From positions 1 to 8,859 of the forward strand of contig JAPYSD010000109.1 of assembly GCA_029936705.1 (NCBI GenBank): 8,859 nucleotides of DNA, written 5' to 3'. Numbering within the stretch: position 1 is the stretch's first letter; each line of letters opens with the position of its first letter. Under the pieces are notes generated by a model, which saw only the letters and a list, made by a program, of their open reading frames with translations, was not told the DNA's origin and searched no databases. Source of the DNA: Croceicoccus sp. Lineage in GTDB: Bacteria; Pseudomonadota; Alphaproteobacteria; Sphingomonadales; Sphingomonadaceae. Below are positions 1-6,923 of the stretch, in pieces. Both the position numbers and the translations under genes were made by a program.

Positions 1-1549
1 CCATGCCGGTCTCGGCGACATGCGCCTCCCCGATCTCGCGCCCCCAGCCGCCCCAGACGGTGCCCGCAAGTTTAGAGGTCACGTCCTCGGACAGGCCCAT
101 CGCCTTGCCGACCTCGCGGATCGCCATGCGCGGGCGGTAATGGATGACGGTGGCGCACAGCCCCGCGCGGTGCCGCCCGTATTTCTCATAGATGTGCTGG
201 ATCACTTCCTCGCGCCGCTCATGCTCGAAATCGACGTCAATGTCGGGCGGCTCCTTGCGCTCCTCGGAAATGAAGCGGTCGAACAGCAGGGCATGGCGAG
301 CAGGGTCGACGGCCGTGATCTCGAGGCAATAGCACACCGCCGAATTGGCCGCGCTGCCGCGCCCCTGGCACAGGATCGGCGGATCGACGCCGCGCGCGAA
401 ATCGACGATGTCCTTGATGGTCAGGAAATAGCGGGCAAGGTCCAGCTTCTTGATCAATGCCAGTTCGCGGACCACGACGGCGCGGATCGTGTCGGGCAGT
501 CCGTCGGGATAGCGGCGCTCTGCCCCTTCCCACGTCAGCACTTCCAGGTGCTGCTGCGGCGTGCGGCCCTGGGGATAGATCTCGTCCGGATATTCGTAGC
601 GCAGCTCGTCCAGGCTGAAGCGGCACCTGTCCGCAAGGTCGCGCGCGGCGGCGATCGCATGGGGCCAGCGCGCGAACAGGCGCTGCATTTCCTGCGGCGA
701 TTTCAGGTGCCGTTCGGCATTGGCGTCGAGCAGATAGCCTGCCTTAGCCACCGTGGTCTTGTGGCGGATCGCGGTCATCACGTCCTGCAGCGGGCGGCGG
801 TCGGGCGCATGGTAATGCACGTCATTGGTCGCCAGGATCGTCATCCCGTTGTCCCGCGCGAGCGCATCCAGACGCTCGATCCGCGCGACATCGTCACCGC
901 GGTACAGATGGCTGGCCGCGATATGGCGCAGGGACGGCATCAGCCGGCCCAGGTGCGGGACCAGTTCGGCAAAGGGCAACTGCCGCGCGACGGGCCCGGC
1001 CTGCCCGCCATTCAGCGGAATGACATTGCCGGGAAGATCGACATGGATCCCGCTGTCCAGATCGGGCGGCGCGGTCAACACCAGGTGCAGCGCCCCGCCC
1101 CCGTCGTCCGCCGCGTGATCGGCCAGCATGGCGATATCAATCTCGCACACGCCCTTGTCCTGCCAGTCGCCCGACAGCGTCTGCATGCGCCCCCTGCTGA
1201 TCAACCGCGACAACCGGCCATAGGCGCCGCGCGTCTCGGGATAGGCGAGAAAGGCCAGCCCTTCGACTGTTTCGATGCGGGCGCCGATGACGGGCCGCAG
1301 CTTCATGGTCTCGGCCTCGGTATGGACGCGCACGACACCGGCCAGCGAATTGGCATCGGCGATCCCGATCGCGTCATAGCCAAGGCTGCGTGCGGCCATG
1401 ACCAGGTCGACCGCGTCGGATGCACCGCGCAGGAAGGTAAAGCACGACACCAGCCCCAGCTCGACGAAGGGGGCCTTCGCGGGAACGTCTATCGCATCGG
1501 GATCAAGCTCGATCCGGCGGCGGTCTGGCGTAAGCGGAGCGTCGGGCAT
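1..1549 (-). CDS. dnaE2: Error-prone DNA polymerase DnaE2 (ImuC), N-terminal 516 residues; 3' end beyond the left edge
   Basis: This is the translesion polymerase of the ImuA-ImuB-DnaE2 mutasome, a C-family replicative-type polymerase that makes damage-induced mutations. Reading from ATG at 1549 gives 516 uninterrupted residues, about half the usual length of 1050-1150. The order is an N-terminal extension (1-27), a PHP domain opening with FTFLRGAS (37-44) and containing TNDVHYH (241-247), then the start of the polymerase core with CQGRGSAANS (394-403) and PPDIDVDF (434-441). D438 and D440 are the first two catalytic aspartates by alignment with Pol III alpha; the third lies outside the window. 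A TAG at 1568-1570 closes the frame upstream and no GTG or TTG lies between, so ATG 1549 is the only start that keeps the conserved block. No convincing ribosome binding site is visible. It is third in the radical SAM-udgX-dnaE2 series, 137 bp after udgX, with no LexA box of its own. Confidence 0.96.
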   Translation of the reverse strand, partial: MPDAPLTPDRRRIELDPDAIDVPAKAPFVELGLVSCFTFLRGASDAVDLVMAARSLGYDAIGIADANSLAGVVRVHTEAETMKLRPVIGARIETVEGLAFLAYPETRGAYGRLSRLISRGRMQTLSGDWQDKGVCEIDIAMLADHAADDGGGALHLVLTAPPDLDSGIHVDLPGNVIPLNGGQAGPVARQLPFAELVPHLGRLMPSLRHIAASHLYRGDDVARIERLDALARDNGMTILATNDVHYHAPDRRPLQDVMTAIRHKTTVAKAGYLLDANAERHLKSPQEMQRLFARWPHAIAAARDLADRCRFSLDELRYEYPDEIYPQGRTPQQHLEVLTWEGAERRYPDGLPDTIRAVVVRELALIKKLDLARYFLTIKDIVDFARGVDPPILCQGRGSAANSAVCYCLEITAVDPARHALLFDRFISEERKEPPDIDVDFEHERREEVIQHIYEKYGRHRAGLCATVIHYRPRMAIREVGKAMGLSEDVTSKLAGTVWGGWGREIGEAHVAETGM

Positions 1550-1579
1550 GAAGGCACCGTCGCGGTCCTAGGCGCGCGG

Positions 1580-1666
1580 CCATGCACAGGTTTCCCCATG
1601 CCATGCCCGCCTGTCCACATGGATACCCGCAGGCTTAGGCACAGGCTTGTCCACAGGCTCTCCACA
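1580..1666. promoter_or_regulatory. Cluster of DnaA-box-like 9-mers between udgX and dnaE2
   Basis: The plus strand carries TTGTCCACA (1647-1655, one mismatch to TTATNCACA), CTGTCCACA (1611-1619) and CTCTCCACA (1658-1666), both with more mismatches, and CCATGCACA (1580-1588). All four share the CACA core and the same orientation. Whether DnaA binds is not known; the match is suggestive only. The cluster fills most of the only non-coding gap in front of dnaE2. Confidence 0.35.
1624..1659. repeat. Three imperfect tandem 12-bp repeats upstream of dnaE2
   Basis: On the minus strand the units read AGCCTGTGGACA, AGCCTGTGCCTA and AGCCTGCGGGTA back to back (plus positions 1648-1659, 1636-1647, 1624-1635). 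They lie in the udgX-dnaE2 gap. The last 4 bp of the array next to udgX abut a further TGTGGAG copy. Their role is unknown. They overlap the DnaA-box-like 9-mers and could be a protein-binding array or simple slippage. Confidence 0.7.
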
Positions 1667-1686
1667 GCAGGCAGCGCGCCCGGCGG

Positions 1687-3117
1687 TCACGCCAGCGCCT
1701 CCAGCCGCGAGGCGACGGCGGCCAGGTCCTCGTCGAACAGGCGCGTCTGCTCCTCGCGCGCGGCTCCCTCCAGGCGGAGCAGATAGGACGGGTGCGCCGT
1801 CACCCACAGCTCGCTGCCATCCTCAAGCTCGATGGGCTTGCCCCGCGCCTTGGTGATCGAGACCGTCTTGCCCAGCATGGACCTGGCCGCGCTGGCACCC
1901 ATCGCCAACACCAGCCGCGGCTTCACGATCGATCGCTCGGCCTCTACCCACCAGCGGCAGATGTCGATTTCCTTGGCGGCGGGCGACTGGTGCAGGCGGC
2001 GCTTCCCGCGCTGCACATATTTAAAATGCTTGACCGCATTGGTGACATAGGCGGCCTTGCGGTCGATCCCGGCCTGTTCCAGGTGCACGTCCAGCAACTG
2101 CCCGGCGGGGCCCACGAAGGGGCGGCCCTGCTGGTCCTCCTGGTCGCCGGGCTGTTCGCCCACGATCATCAGCGGAGCCGCGGCCGGCCCCTCGCCCATC
2201 ACCGCCGTGTTGTGCAGTTCGCCGATCGGGCAGCGGGCACAGGCATGGATCGCCTTGTCCACCGCGCTCAGCGTCTCGGGCCGCTCTTCCTCGTCCATCG
2301 CACCTGCCGTCACCATCGCTGCCTCTCGCGCCTGCGCGCCCGCGACGAGCTCGGGAATGAGCTGCGCCTCGGGCATGTTCTTCCAGTACTTGCGGGGCAT
2401 TTCCTTGAGCATGGCCCCGATCTTCAAACGCGCCGGGTTGAAGATGGATGCGTAATAACCGCGCCACATCTCCTCGACCGGGTCGCCCGTGGGCGCATCG
2501 GCACGCGTCGCCGGGGGGCCTTCGCGCAAGGTCTCGCCATCCCAGTGCAGGCTGCCGCGCGGGGTCAGGATCGACCAGCGCATGTTGGCGAAACGGCGGG
2601 TGAAGAACCCCGCGTTATGGCGCAGGATATGATGGAACGGTTCGAACCAGGCGACGAAATACTCGCCCTCCTCATGCTCGACCTCGCGAAAGCGCAGGAA
2701 GGCGCGCATCTTGTGGATGTCGCGGCGAACGGCGCGCGCCATGTCGGCCATGGCGCGGACATCGGCATCGGCTGCATCCTCGATCAGCCGCGGTTTGGAC
2801 TGCAGCCGCCACAACACGCGATAGAGCAGGTCGAAGCGTTCCGGGTCGGAATGCATGATGACCGTCTTCGCGATTTCCATGAAGCGGCGCGATACGCGCG
2901 GCTGCGCGGCGTCCCGGTCGGGCACCGGCAGCCGGCGGTCGCCATGGGTGAACAGGTTGCCTGCCGAACCGCCCGGTTCGGTCCACGCGATACGGTCCGG
3001 CGGCACGTCGGCCATCACCATGCGCCGCGCATGATCGCGCCATTCGGCGAAATCGTCCGCCGCGGCCATCGGCACCACGTGATAGGCGCCCAGCCGGACA
3101 TGCTGAAGCGCGGTCAT
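1687..3117 (-). CDS. udgX: DUF4130-UdgX fusion: uracil-DNA-crosslinking UDG-superfamily protein
   Basis: The 476-residue product joins an N-terminal DUF4130-type domain (about 85-250, with RFDLLYRVLWRLQ and a W/F-rich stretch near 152-182) to a C-terminal uracil-DNA glycosylase fold (about 285-470). The glycosylase part shows C293 and C296 of the Fe-S site, the water-site loop GEQPGDQED (320-328), KRRLH (372-376), C387 and HPSYLLR (442-448). GEQPG and a KRRIH-like loop separate UdgX from ordinary family 4 enzymes. In characterised UdgX the histidine of that loop attacks C1' of the deoxyribose after uracil release and stays covalently bound to DNA; here that residue would be H376. H364 sits where family 4 enzymes have a third cysteine, so it may be a cluster ligand (inference). 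The start ATG overlaps the stop of the radical SAM gene as ATGA, implying translational coupling. dnaE2 lies downstream. The partner role of DUF4130 is not known. Confidence 0.93.
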   Translation of the reverse strand: MTALQHVRLGAYHVVPMAAADDFAEWRDHARRMVMADVPPDRIAWTEPGGSAGNLFTHGDRRLPVPDRDAAQPRVSRRFMEIAKTVIMHSDPERFDLLYRVLWRLQSKPRLIEDAADADVRAMADMARAVRRDIHKMRAFLRFREVEHEEGEYFVAWFEPFHHILRHNAGFFTRRFANMRWSILTPRGSLHWDGETLREGPPATRADAPTGDPVEEMWRGYYASIFNPARLKIGAMLKEMPRKYWKNMPEAQLIPELVAGAQAREAAMVTAGAMDEEERPETLSAVDKAIHACARCPIGELHNTAVMGEGPAAAPLMIVGEQPGDQEDQQGRPFVGPAGQLLDVHLEQAGIDRKAAYVTNAVKHFKYVQRGKRRLHQSPAAKEIDICRWWVEAERSIVKPRLVLAMGASAARSMLGKTVSITKARGKPIELEDGSELWVTAHPSYLLRLEGAAREEQTRLFDEDLAAVASRLEALA

Positions 3118-4361
3118 GCGGCGAACAGGTCCAGTTGCCGCCCCGTGTCGGGCGCCACCAGCGCCTTGAGGTCGGCGCGGTCGGTCAGCGTGATGGGCCG
3201 CCAGTCGGCGGTGACAATGAAGGGCCGCAGCTTGGCGACCGACACAGTCAGCTTGGCGATATCGTCCAGCCGCAGGGTGCGATGCCGCCGCGCGCTCAGG
3301 ATCTGGCCCACCCCGCGCGTGCCCAGCCCCGGCACGCGCAGCAGCGCCTCTTTCGGTGCGCGGTTCACGTCGACGGGAAAACTCTCGCGGAACTTCAGCG
3401 CCCAGGCCAGCTTGGGATCGATGTCCAGCGGCAGCATGCCGTCCGCACCGGCGGCCTGCGCCACCTCGCCGGGCGAATAGCCGTAGAAGCGCATCAGCCA
3501 GTCCGACTGGTAGAGGCGGTGCTCGCGGATCAGCGGCGGGCGCTTCAGCGGCAGCACGGCACTGGCGTCGGGAATGGGGCTGAAGGCAGAGTAATAAACG
3601 CGCCGCAGCCGGTGCTGGCCGTAAAGCGCGCTTGCCCGGTTGACGATATCGGCATCGCTGGCCCCGTCGGCCCCGACGATCATCTGCGTCGACTGGCCCG
3701 CGGGCGCATAGCGGGGCGCATGGCGAAAACGCTTCTTCGCGTCCCGCGCCTCGGTAATGGCGTTGTTCATCGTGCCCATCGCGCCGTCGATGGTCTGCGC
3801 GTTCTTGTCGGGCGCCAGCCGCACCAGCCCCGCCACGGTGGGCAATTCGACATTGATCGACACACGGTCGGCATAAAGCCCGGCGCGGCGCACGATCTCG
3901 GCATCGGCCTCGGGAATGGTCTTGAGGTGGATGTAACCGCGGAAATCATGCTCCTCGCGCAGGATGCGCGCGGTTTCGACCAGCTGCTCCATCGTGTGGT
4001 CGGAATTGCGGATGATGCCCGAGGACAGGAACAGCCCCTCGATATAATTGCGCTTGTAGAACGAGAGCGTCAGGTCGGCGACTTCCTGCGGCGTGAAGCG
4101 CGCCCGCTCCACGTTCGAGCTCTTGCGGTTCACGCAGTAGTGGCAATCGAAGATGCAATGGTTGGTCAGCAGCAGCTTGAGCAGCGAGATGCATCGTCCG
4201 TCGGGCGCATAGGCGTGGCAGATGCCCATGCCCTCGGTGGACCCGACGCCCTTGCCCCCGCGGCTGTCGCGCTTGTTCGTGCCCGACGATGCGCAGGACG
4301 CATCATACTTGGCGGCATCCGCCAGCACCTTCAGTCTTTCGATTATCGTTTTCTGTGTCAT
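3114..4361 (-). CDS. UDG-linked radical SAM protein, putative DNA modification/repair enzyme, with C-terminal helix-hairpin-helix
   Basis: The 415-residue protein resembles the radical SAM family named for its linkage to uracil-DNA glycosylases (TIGR03916 type). C69, C73 and C76 form CX3CX2C for the SAM-binding 4Fe-4S cluster. FLSSGI (111-116) takes the place of the GGE-type SAM-contacting strand. Extra cysteines at 23, 48 and 57 precede the motif. Near the C-terminus LLRVPGLGTRGVGQIL (340-355) is a helix-hairpin-helix, a fold that usually grips the DNA backbone, so the substrate is probably DNA or a DNA-bound protein. The actual reaction is unknown. ATG at 4361 has GGAG at 4368-4371 with a 6-nt spacer. 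A LexA box and an overlapping promoter lie directly upstream, making this the first gene of a damage-inducible unit with udgX, with which it shares 4 bp. Confidence 0.92.
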   Translation of the reverse strand: MTQKTIIERLKVLADAAKYDASCASSGTNKRDSRGGKGVGSTEGMGICHAYAPDGRCISLLKLLLTNHCIFDCHYCVNRKSSNVERARFTPQEVADLTLSFYKRNYIEGLFLSSGIIRNSDHTMEQLVETARILREEHDFRGYIHLKTIPEADAEIVRRAGLYADRVSINVELPTVAGLVRLAPDKNAQTIDGAMGTMNNAITEARDAKKRFRHAPRYAPAGQSTQMIVGADGASDADIVNRASALYGQHRLRRVYYSAFSPIPDASAVLPLKRPPLIREHRLYQSDWLMRFYGYSPGEVAQAAGADGMLPLDIDPKLAWALKFRESFPVDVNRAPKEALLRVPGLGTRGVGQILSARRHRTLRLDDIAKLTVSVAKLRPFIVTADWRPITLTDRADLKALVAPDTGRQLDLFAA

Positions 4362-4374
4362 GTGCGACTCCGGC

Positions 4375-4389
4375 GTTCACTATACGTTC
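4375..4389. promoter_or_regulatory. LexA operator (SOS box) of the radical SAM-udgX-dnaE2 unit
   Basis: GTTC ACTATAC GTTC is a perfect GTTC-N7-GTTC, the alphaproteobacterial LexA site. It ends 13 bp before the ATG at 4361 and covers the predicted -10, so bound LexA would block transcription. The half-sites are seen directly; LexA binding is inferred. Confidence 0.88.
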
Positions 4390-4407
4390 CATTCCGGCGC
4401 ATGACCA
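4379..4407 (-). promoter_or_regulatory. Sigma70-type promoter overlapping the LexA box
   Basis: On the minus strand TGGTCA (4407-4402, 4 of 6 to TTGACA) is followed by a 17-bp spacer and TATAGT (4384-4379, 5 of 6 to TATAAT). The -10 lies wholly in the spacer of the LexA operator. Transcription would start near 4372, giving a leader of only about 11 nt that just includes the GGAG ribosome binding site. Confidence 0.55.
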
Positions 4408-4666
4408 GAGGCGATGCGGATTTCATGAAAACGATGGGTCCGAAGATCGGGAAACCGTGCGAACGCAGCCTGTCGCCGCGCAAAGCTGTCAAATCCTGTT
4501 AACTATTTATCTGGCCTTCCGGGGCGAGATGGTGGATAATGGCGCAAACGCTCTCCCGATGAAGGGTCGGCGTCTTTCAGGGCATGGGTCGGATCGAATA
4601 GCACGGAAGGCCTCCGTGTGTGGGCGGCGAGGTCTTGGCCTCGCCGTCCTTCCGTTCGGGTTGGGA
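4390..4666. other. Non-coding gap between imuB and the radical SAM gene
   Basis: No convincing gene or RNA gene is visible here. The stretch is less GC-biased than its surroundings, with an AT-rich patch at about 4495-4511 (GTTAACTATTTATC). Near imuB it holds two hairpins: CACGGA/TCCGTG with a 5-nt loop (about 4601-4617) and an 8-bp stem at 4625-4646. A 33-codon plus-strand frame (4401-4502) has no supporting evidence. Confidence 0.6.
4625..4646 (-). terminator. Possible weak terminator hairpin after imuB
   Basis: CGGCGAGG and CCTCGCCG form an 8-bp stem with a 6-nt loop, 20 bp after the imuB stop, and a second hairpin follows further downstream. No T-run follows on the minus strand, so this is not a standard intrinsic terminator. 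It may pause polymerase or protect the mRNA 3' end. Confidence 0.35.
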
Positions 4667-6283
4667 TCATCCGAACAGGCCCTGCATGTACCAGTCGGGC
4701 GCATTGCCCCGGCCATCGCCGACCAGCCCCAGCCGATAGATCCAGAACCGCCGCCCCTCGCGGTCCTCGATCCGGTAGTAGTCGCGCAGCCGCGCCGAGC
4801 CCTTTTCACGCCACCATTCGGGCGCGATCCGTTCGGGCCCCTCGGCGCGCATCACGTCATGCACCTTGTCGCGCCAGCGAAAGCGCTGGGGCAGGCCATC
4901 GGGCGTGGCATAGAGCACCGCGATCATCTCCGCCCTGTCCAGCAGCTTGAGCGGGCGGGCATGAAAGGCGAAGCTTTCCTGTCCTGCAGGCACGGGGTCC
5001 AGGGGCGCCTTCCAGCGCTGCGCGCGTTCGGGCACATGGCTGGCATGGACAACGGGCCGCCGCACGGCCTGCGCGCCCAGCCGCGATGTCAGCCTGTCCA
5101 CGCAGGCCGCCAGGCTGGTGCCATGCACCTGCGCCGAAGCGTCGAGATCGGCCTGCGCCAGTTGCAGCGGTTCGGCCCAGCGGGTGACGAGCCGCGCCAT
5201 TTCTATGCCCAGCCCGGCATCGATGGTGGCGATACGCTCGGCAAACAGGCGGCAGACATGCGCCGCATCGCGCGTTGCCGCGGCCAGTTCCAGCGTGCGA
5301 AGCACCACTTCCCCGTCCACGCGCCAGCACGCCAGTTCCAGCCTGCGCGCGCCCTCGCCCCGCCCTTCCAGCTTGCGCATCATGGCCGCGGCCAGATCGG
5401 ACAGCACCGTTTCCAGCAGAGGCAGGTGGCGGATTGGCTCCATCAGGCGCAACTGCACCATGGCGGGCGGATTCTCGACCACCGGCAGCATCGGTTCGGG
5501 CACCAGCCCGATCATCTGGTCGCGCCGCATCAGCGGATTGGCCATCGCCGAACGGCGGTTGCGGAAACGGCGCGACAGCGCATCGCGGCCGATCCCGTCA
5601 AGGTCGCCCATCCGCTTCAGCCCCAGCCGGCGCAGCACCAGCAGGACGTCATCGTCCAGCCGCAAGGCCGCGATCGGCAATTGCGCAAGGCTCGCGCCGA
5701 TATCCTCGCCCTCGGCCAGTACCAGCCCGCCGCTGCCGGCGCGCGCCGCGCCGAAATGCGCCAGTGCCCAAGCCGCGCCCGCCGTGGGGGCGATCGCCAG
5801 CCGCACGGTCAGCCCGCGCCGCTTGAACACGCGCGCCGCATCGTCGATCAGGCGCTGCTCACCGCCGAAGAGATGCGCTGCCCCGGTGACGTCGACGATC
5901 ACGCCGTCGGGCGGGTCCAGCGCGCTCCACGGCCCCCAGCGCTGTGCCCAGACGGCCAGCCGTTCCAGAAAGGCCAGGTCGCCCGCCGGATCGGCGGGGC
6001 GCACGTCCAGCCCGGGGCAGATGGCGCGGGCGTCGGCCAGCATGGTACCGGTTCGCACGCCTGCCGCCTCGGCCGCGCGGGTGGTGGCGGTGATGCGTGG
6101 GCCATGGGCCGTTTCGACGATCAGGGCGAGCGGGCTTTCTTCCCCGCCTTGCGCGTCAGCCTGCTGCCAGCGATCGATCGCCAGCCGCGCGCACCAGATC
6201 GCCAGCACGCGCCGGTTGGGCGTGCGATCGCTGGTCGGCGGCATCGTGATCGACCGGGCTGGCGGAGAGGATTGCTTCCCCAT
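4667..6283 (-). CDS. imuB: ImuB, inactive Y-family polymerase and mutasome scaffold
   Basis: ImuB links ImuA and DnaE2 to the sliding clamp during translesion synthesis. From ATG 6283 the product has 538 residues. It begins the conserved core at RRVLAIWCARLAIDRW (24-39), where active Y polymerases have the first metal-binding aspartate, and shows VIVDVTGAAHLFGG (128-141) where they have the SIDE motif. Both catalytic acidic sites are thus missing, as in known ImuB. A helix-hairpin-helix-like stretch (LGLKRMGDLDGIG, 220-232), the little-finger region and a C-terminal block with DYYRIEDREGRRFW (501-514), ending in WYMQGLFG, follow. The start was chosen by AGGGAG at 6290-6295 with a 6-nt spacer; ATGs at 6331 and 6244 lack one. 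The 5' end overlaps imuA by 128 bp in another frame, so translation is probably coupled. Confidence 0.94.
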   Translation of the reverse strand: MGKQSSPPARSITMPPTSDRTPNRRVLAIWCARLAIDRWQQADAQGGEESPLALIVETAHGPRITATTRAAEAAGVRTGTMLADARAICPGLDVRPADPAGDLAFLERLAVWAQRWGPWSALDPPDGVIVDVTGAAHLFGGEQRLIDDAARVFKRRGLTVRLAIAPTAGAAWALAHFGAARAGSGGLVLAEGEDIGASLAQLPIAALRLDDDVLLVLRRLGLKRMGDLDGIGRDALSRRFRNRRSAMANPLMRRDQMIGLVPEPMLPVVENPPAMVQLRLMEPIRHLPLLETVLSDLAAAMMRKLEGRGEGARRLELACWRVDGEVVLRTLELAAATRDAAHVCRLFAERIATIDAGLGIEMARLVTRWAEPLQLAQADLDASAQVHGTSLAACVDRLTSRLGAQAVRRPVVHASHVPERAQRWKAPLDPVPAGQESFAFHARPLKLLDRAEMIAVLYATPDGLPQRFRWRDKVHDVMRAEGPERIAPEWWREKGSARLRDYYRIEDREGRRFWIYRLGLVGDGRGNAPDWYMQGLFG

Positions 6284-6923
6284 CGCCTGCTCCCTCGCCA
6301 GTGGCCAATTCGGGCCTGATCCACCACGCACCCGGGCGCAGGCCGCGCGCGCGGAACAGTTCCCCCCGCCAGCCCGGCAGGCCCGGCGCCTGCGGATTCC
6401 AGCGCGAAGGCCGTGACGCGGCGGAACGCACGTCCCACCTCATGCGCGCCGCGCCCAGGTCGCGCCGGGCATCCATACGCACCAGCCACAGCGGCACGCG
6501 GTGCCGTTCCGCGGCCAGCACCAGCCGGCGCGAGGCGGTGAAATCCAGCGCCCGCGGATTTCCCGCGATCTCTCCGATCACGAAGGCCAGGTCGCGGCAG
6601 CGCACGCCTTCCTCCAGCGCGAACAGCGCGTCCTCTGCCGTTCGGGCCGTGACATGGATCAGCCGGTGCGCCAGGTCGCGCGGCAGGCCGGGCAGAAACG
6701 GCCTGCCCCCTGCGCGAATGGCCGAGGCATCCTGCACCCACAGAAAGGCCCGCTCGTCCTTCACTTCCTTCAAGGCATGTTCGTGCAGGGGTCGAGGCGC
6801 CGCGCGGGCCAGTTCGAGGGCCAGTGCCGCCCCCGCCCCTTCGTCGGCAGGGGCAAAGATCTCTCCCGTCCCGCGAAAGGCGATGGCGGGGTTCCAGCCC
6901 TGCCCCTGCGCGCCCTGCGCCAT
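6156..6923 (-). CDS. imuA: ImuA, RecA-like accessory protein of the mutasome
   Basis: ImuA is a RecA-fold protein that works with ImuB and DnaE2 in SOS mutagenesis. The 255 residues from ATG 6923 contain RAFLWVQDAS (58-67), GRPFLPGL (73-80), ALFALEEGVRCRDLAFVIGE (99-118), ALDFTASRRLVLAAER (125-140) and GLRPGAWWI (194-202), the ladder of conserved ImuA blocks. The N-terminal part lacks a recognisable Walker A. The last 42 or so residues read through the start of imuB out of frame and look unconserved. Coding probably begins further upstream. The frame is open to a TAA at 7077-7079 without ATG, GTG or TTG, but an ATT at 7034 has GGAG (7041-7044) with the same 6-nt spacer used by its neighbours and would give 292 residues. 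The listed start is the first standard codon. A LexA box lies upstream at 7081-7095. Confidence 0.88.
   Translation of the reverse strand: MAQGAQGQGWNPAIAFRGTGEIFAPADEGAGAALALELARAAPRPLHEHALKEVKDERAFLWVQDASAIRAGGRPFLPGLPRDLAHRLIHVTARTAEDALFALEEGVRCRDLAFVIGEIAGNPRALDFTASRRLVLAAERHRVPLWLVRMDARRDLGAARMRWDVRSAASRPSRWNPQAPGLPGWRGELFRARGLRPGAWWIRPELATGEGAGDGEAILSASPVDHDAADQRSHAQPARAGDLVRAAGDRSLAAG
6290..6296 (-). promoter_or_regulatory. Ribosome binding site deciding the imuB start
   Basis: GAGGGAG lies inside the imuA coding region, 6 nt before ATG 6283. It is the only good Shine-Dalgarno sequence among the three in-frame ATG candidates (6331, 6283, 6244). Confidence 0.75.

Noticed and set aside
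1580..1666. Replication origin suggested by clustered DnaA-like boxes
   Set aside because: No exact consensus box, no AT-rich unwinding region and no origin-linked genes nearby; it sits inside a repair gene series.
20..1786. 588-codon open frame on the plus strand
   Set aside because: It lies opposite dnaE2 and the end of udgX. Its product is Arg/Asp/Gln/Gly-rich with no recognisable domain, typical of the antisense of GC-rich coding DNA, while the minus strand gives clear DnaE2 motifs.
1792..3480. 562-codon open frame on the plus strand
   Set aside because: Antisense shadow of udgX and the radical SAM gene; no family resemblance and no ribosome binding site.
4487..4492. TTGACA on the minus strand as a -35 element for the radical SAM gene
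   Set aside because: The hexamer is perfect, but 17 bp downstream there is only GCTGCG, and the pair overlapping the LexA box is a better promoter.
3135..4502. 455-codon open frame on the plus strand
   Set aside because: Mirror of the radical SAM gene, whose CX3CX2C motif and helix-hairpin-helix are unmistakable on the minus strand.
4401..4502. 33-codon plus-strand reading frame starting with ATG after the SOS box
   Set aside because: No clear ribosome binding site, no recognisable product and length within chance expectation.
4289..6319. 676-codon open frame on the plus strand
   Set aside because: Antisense of imuB, rich in His/Gln/Arg with no domain signal.
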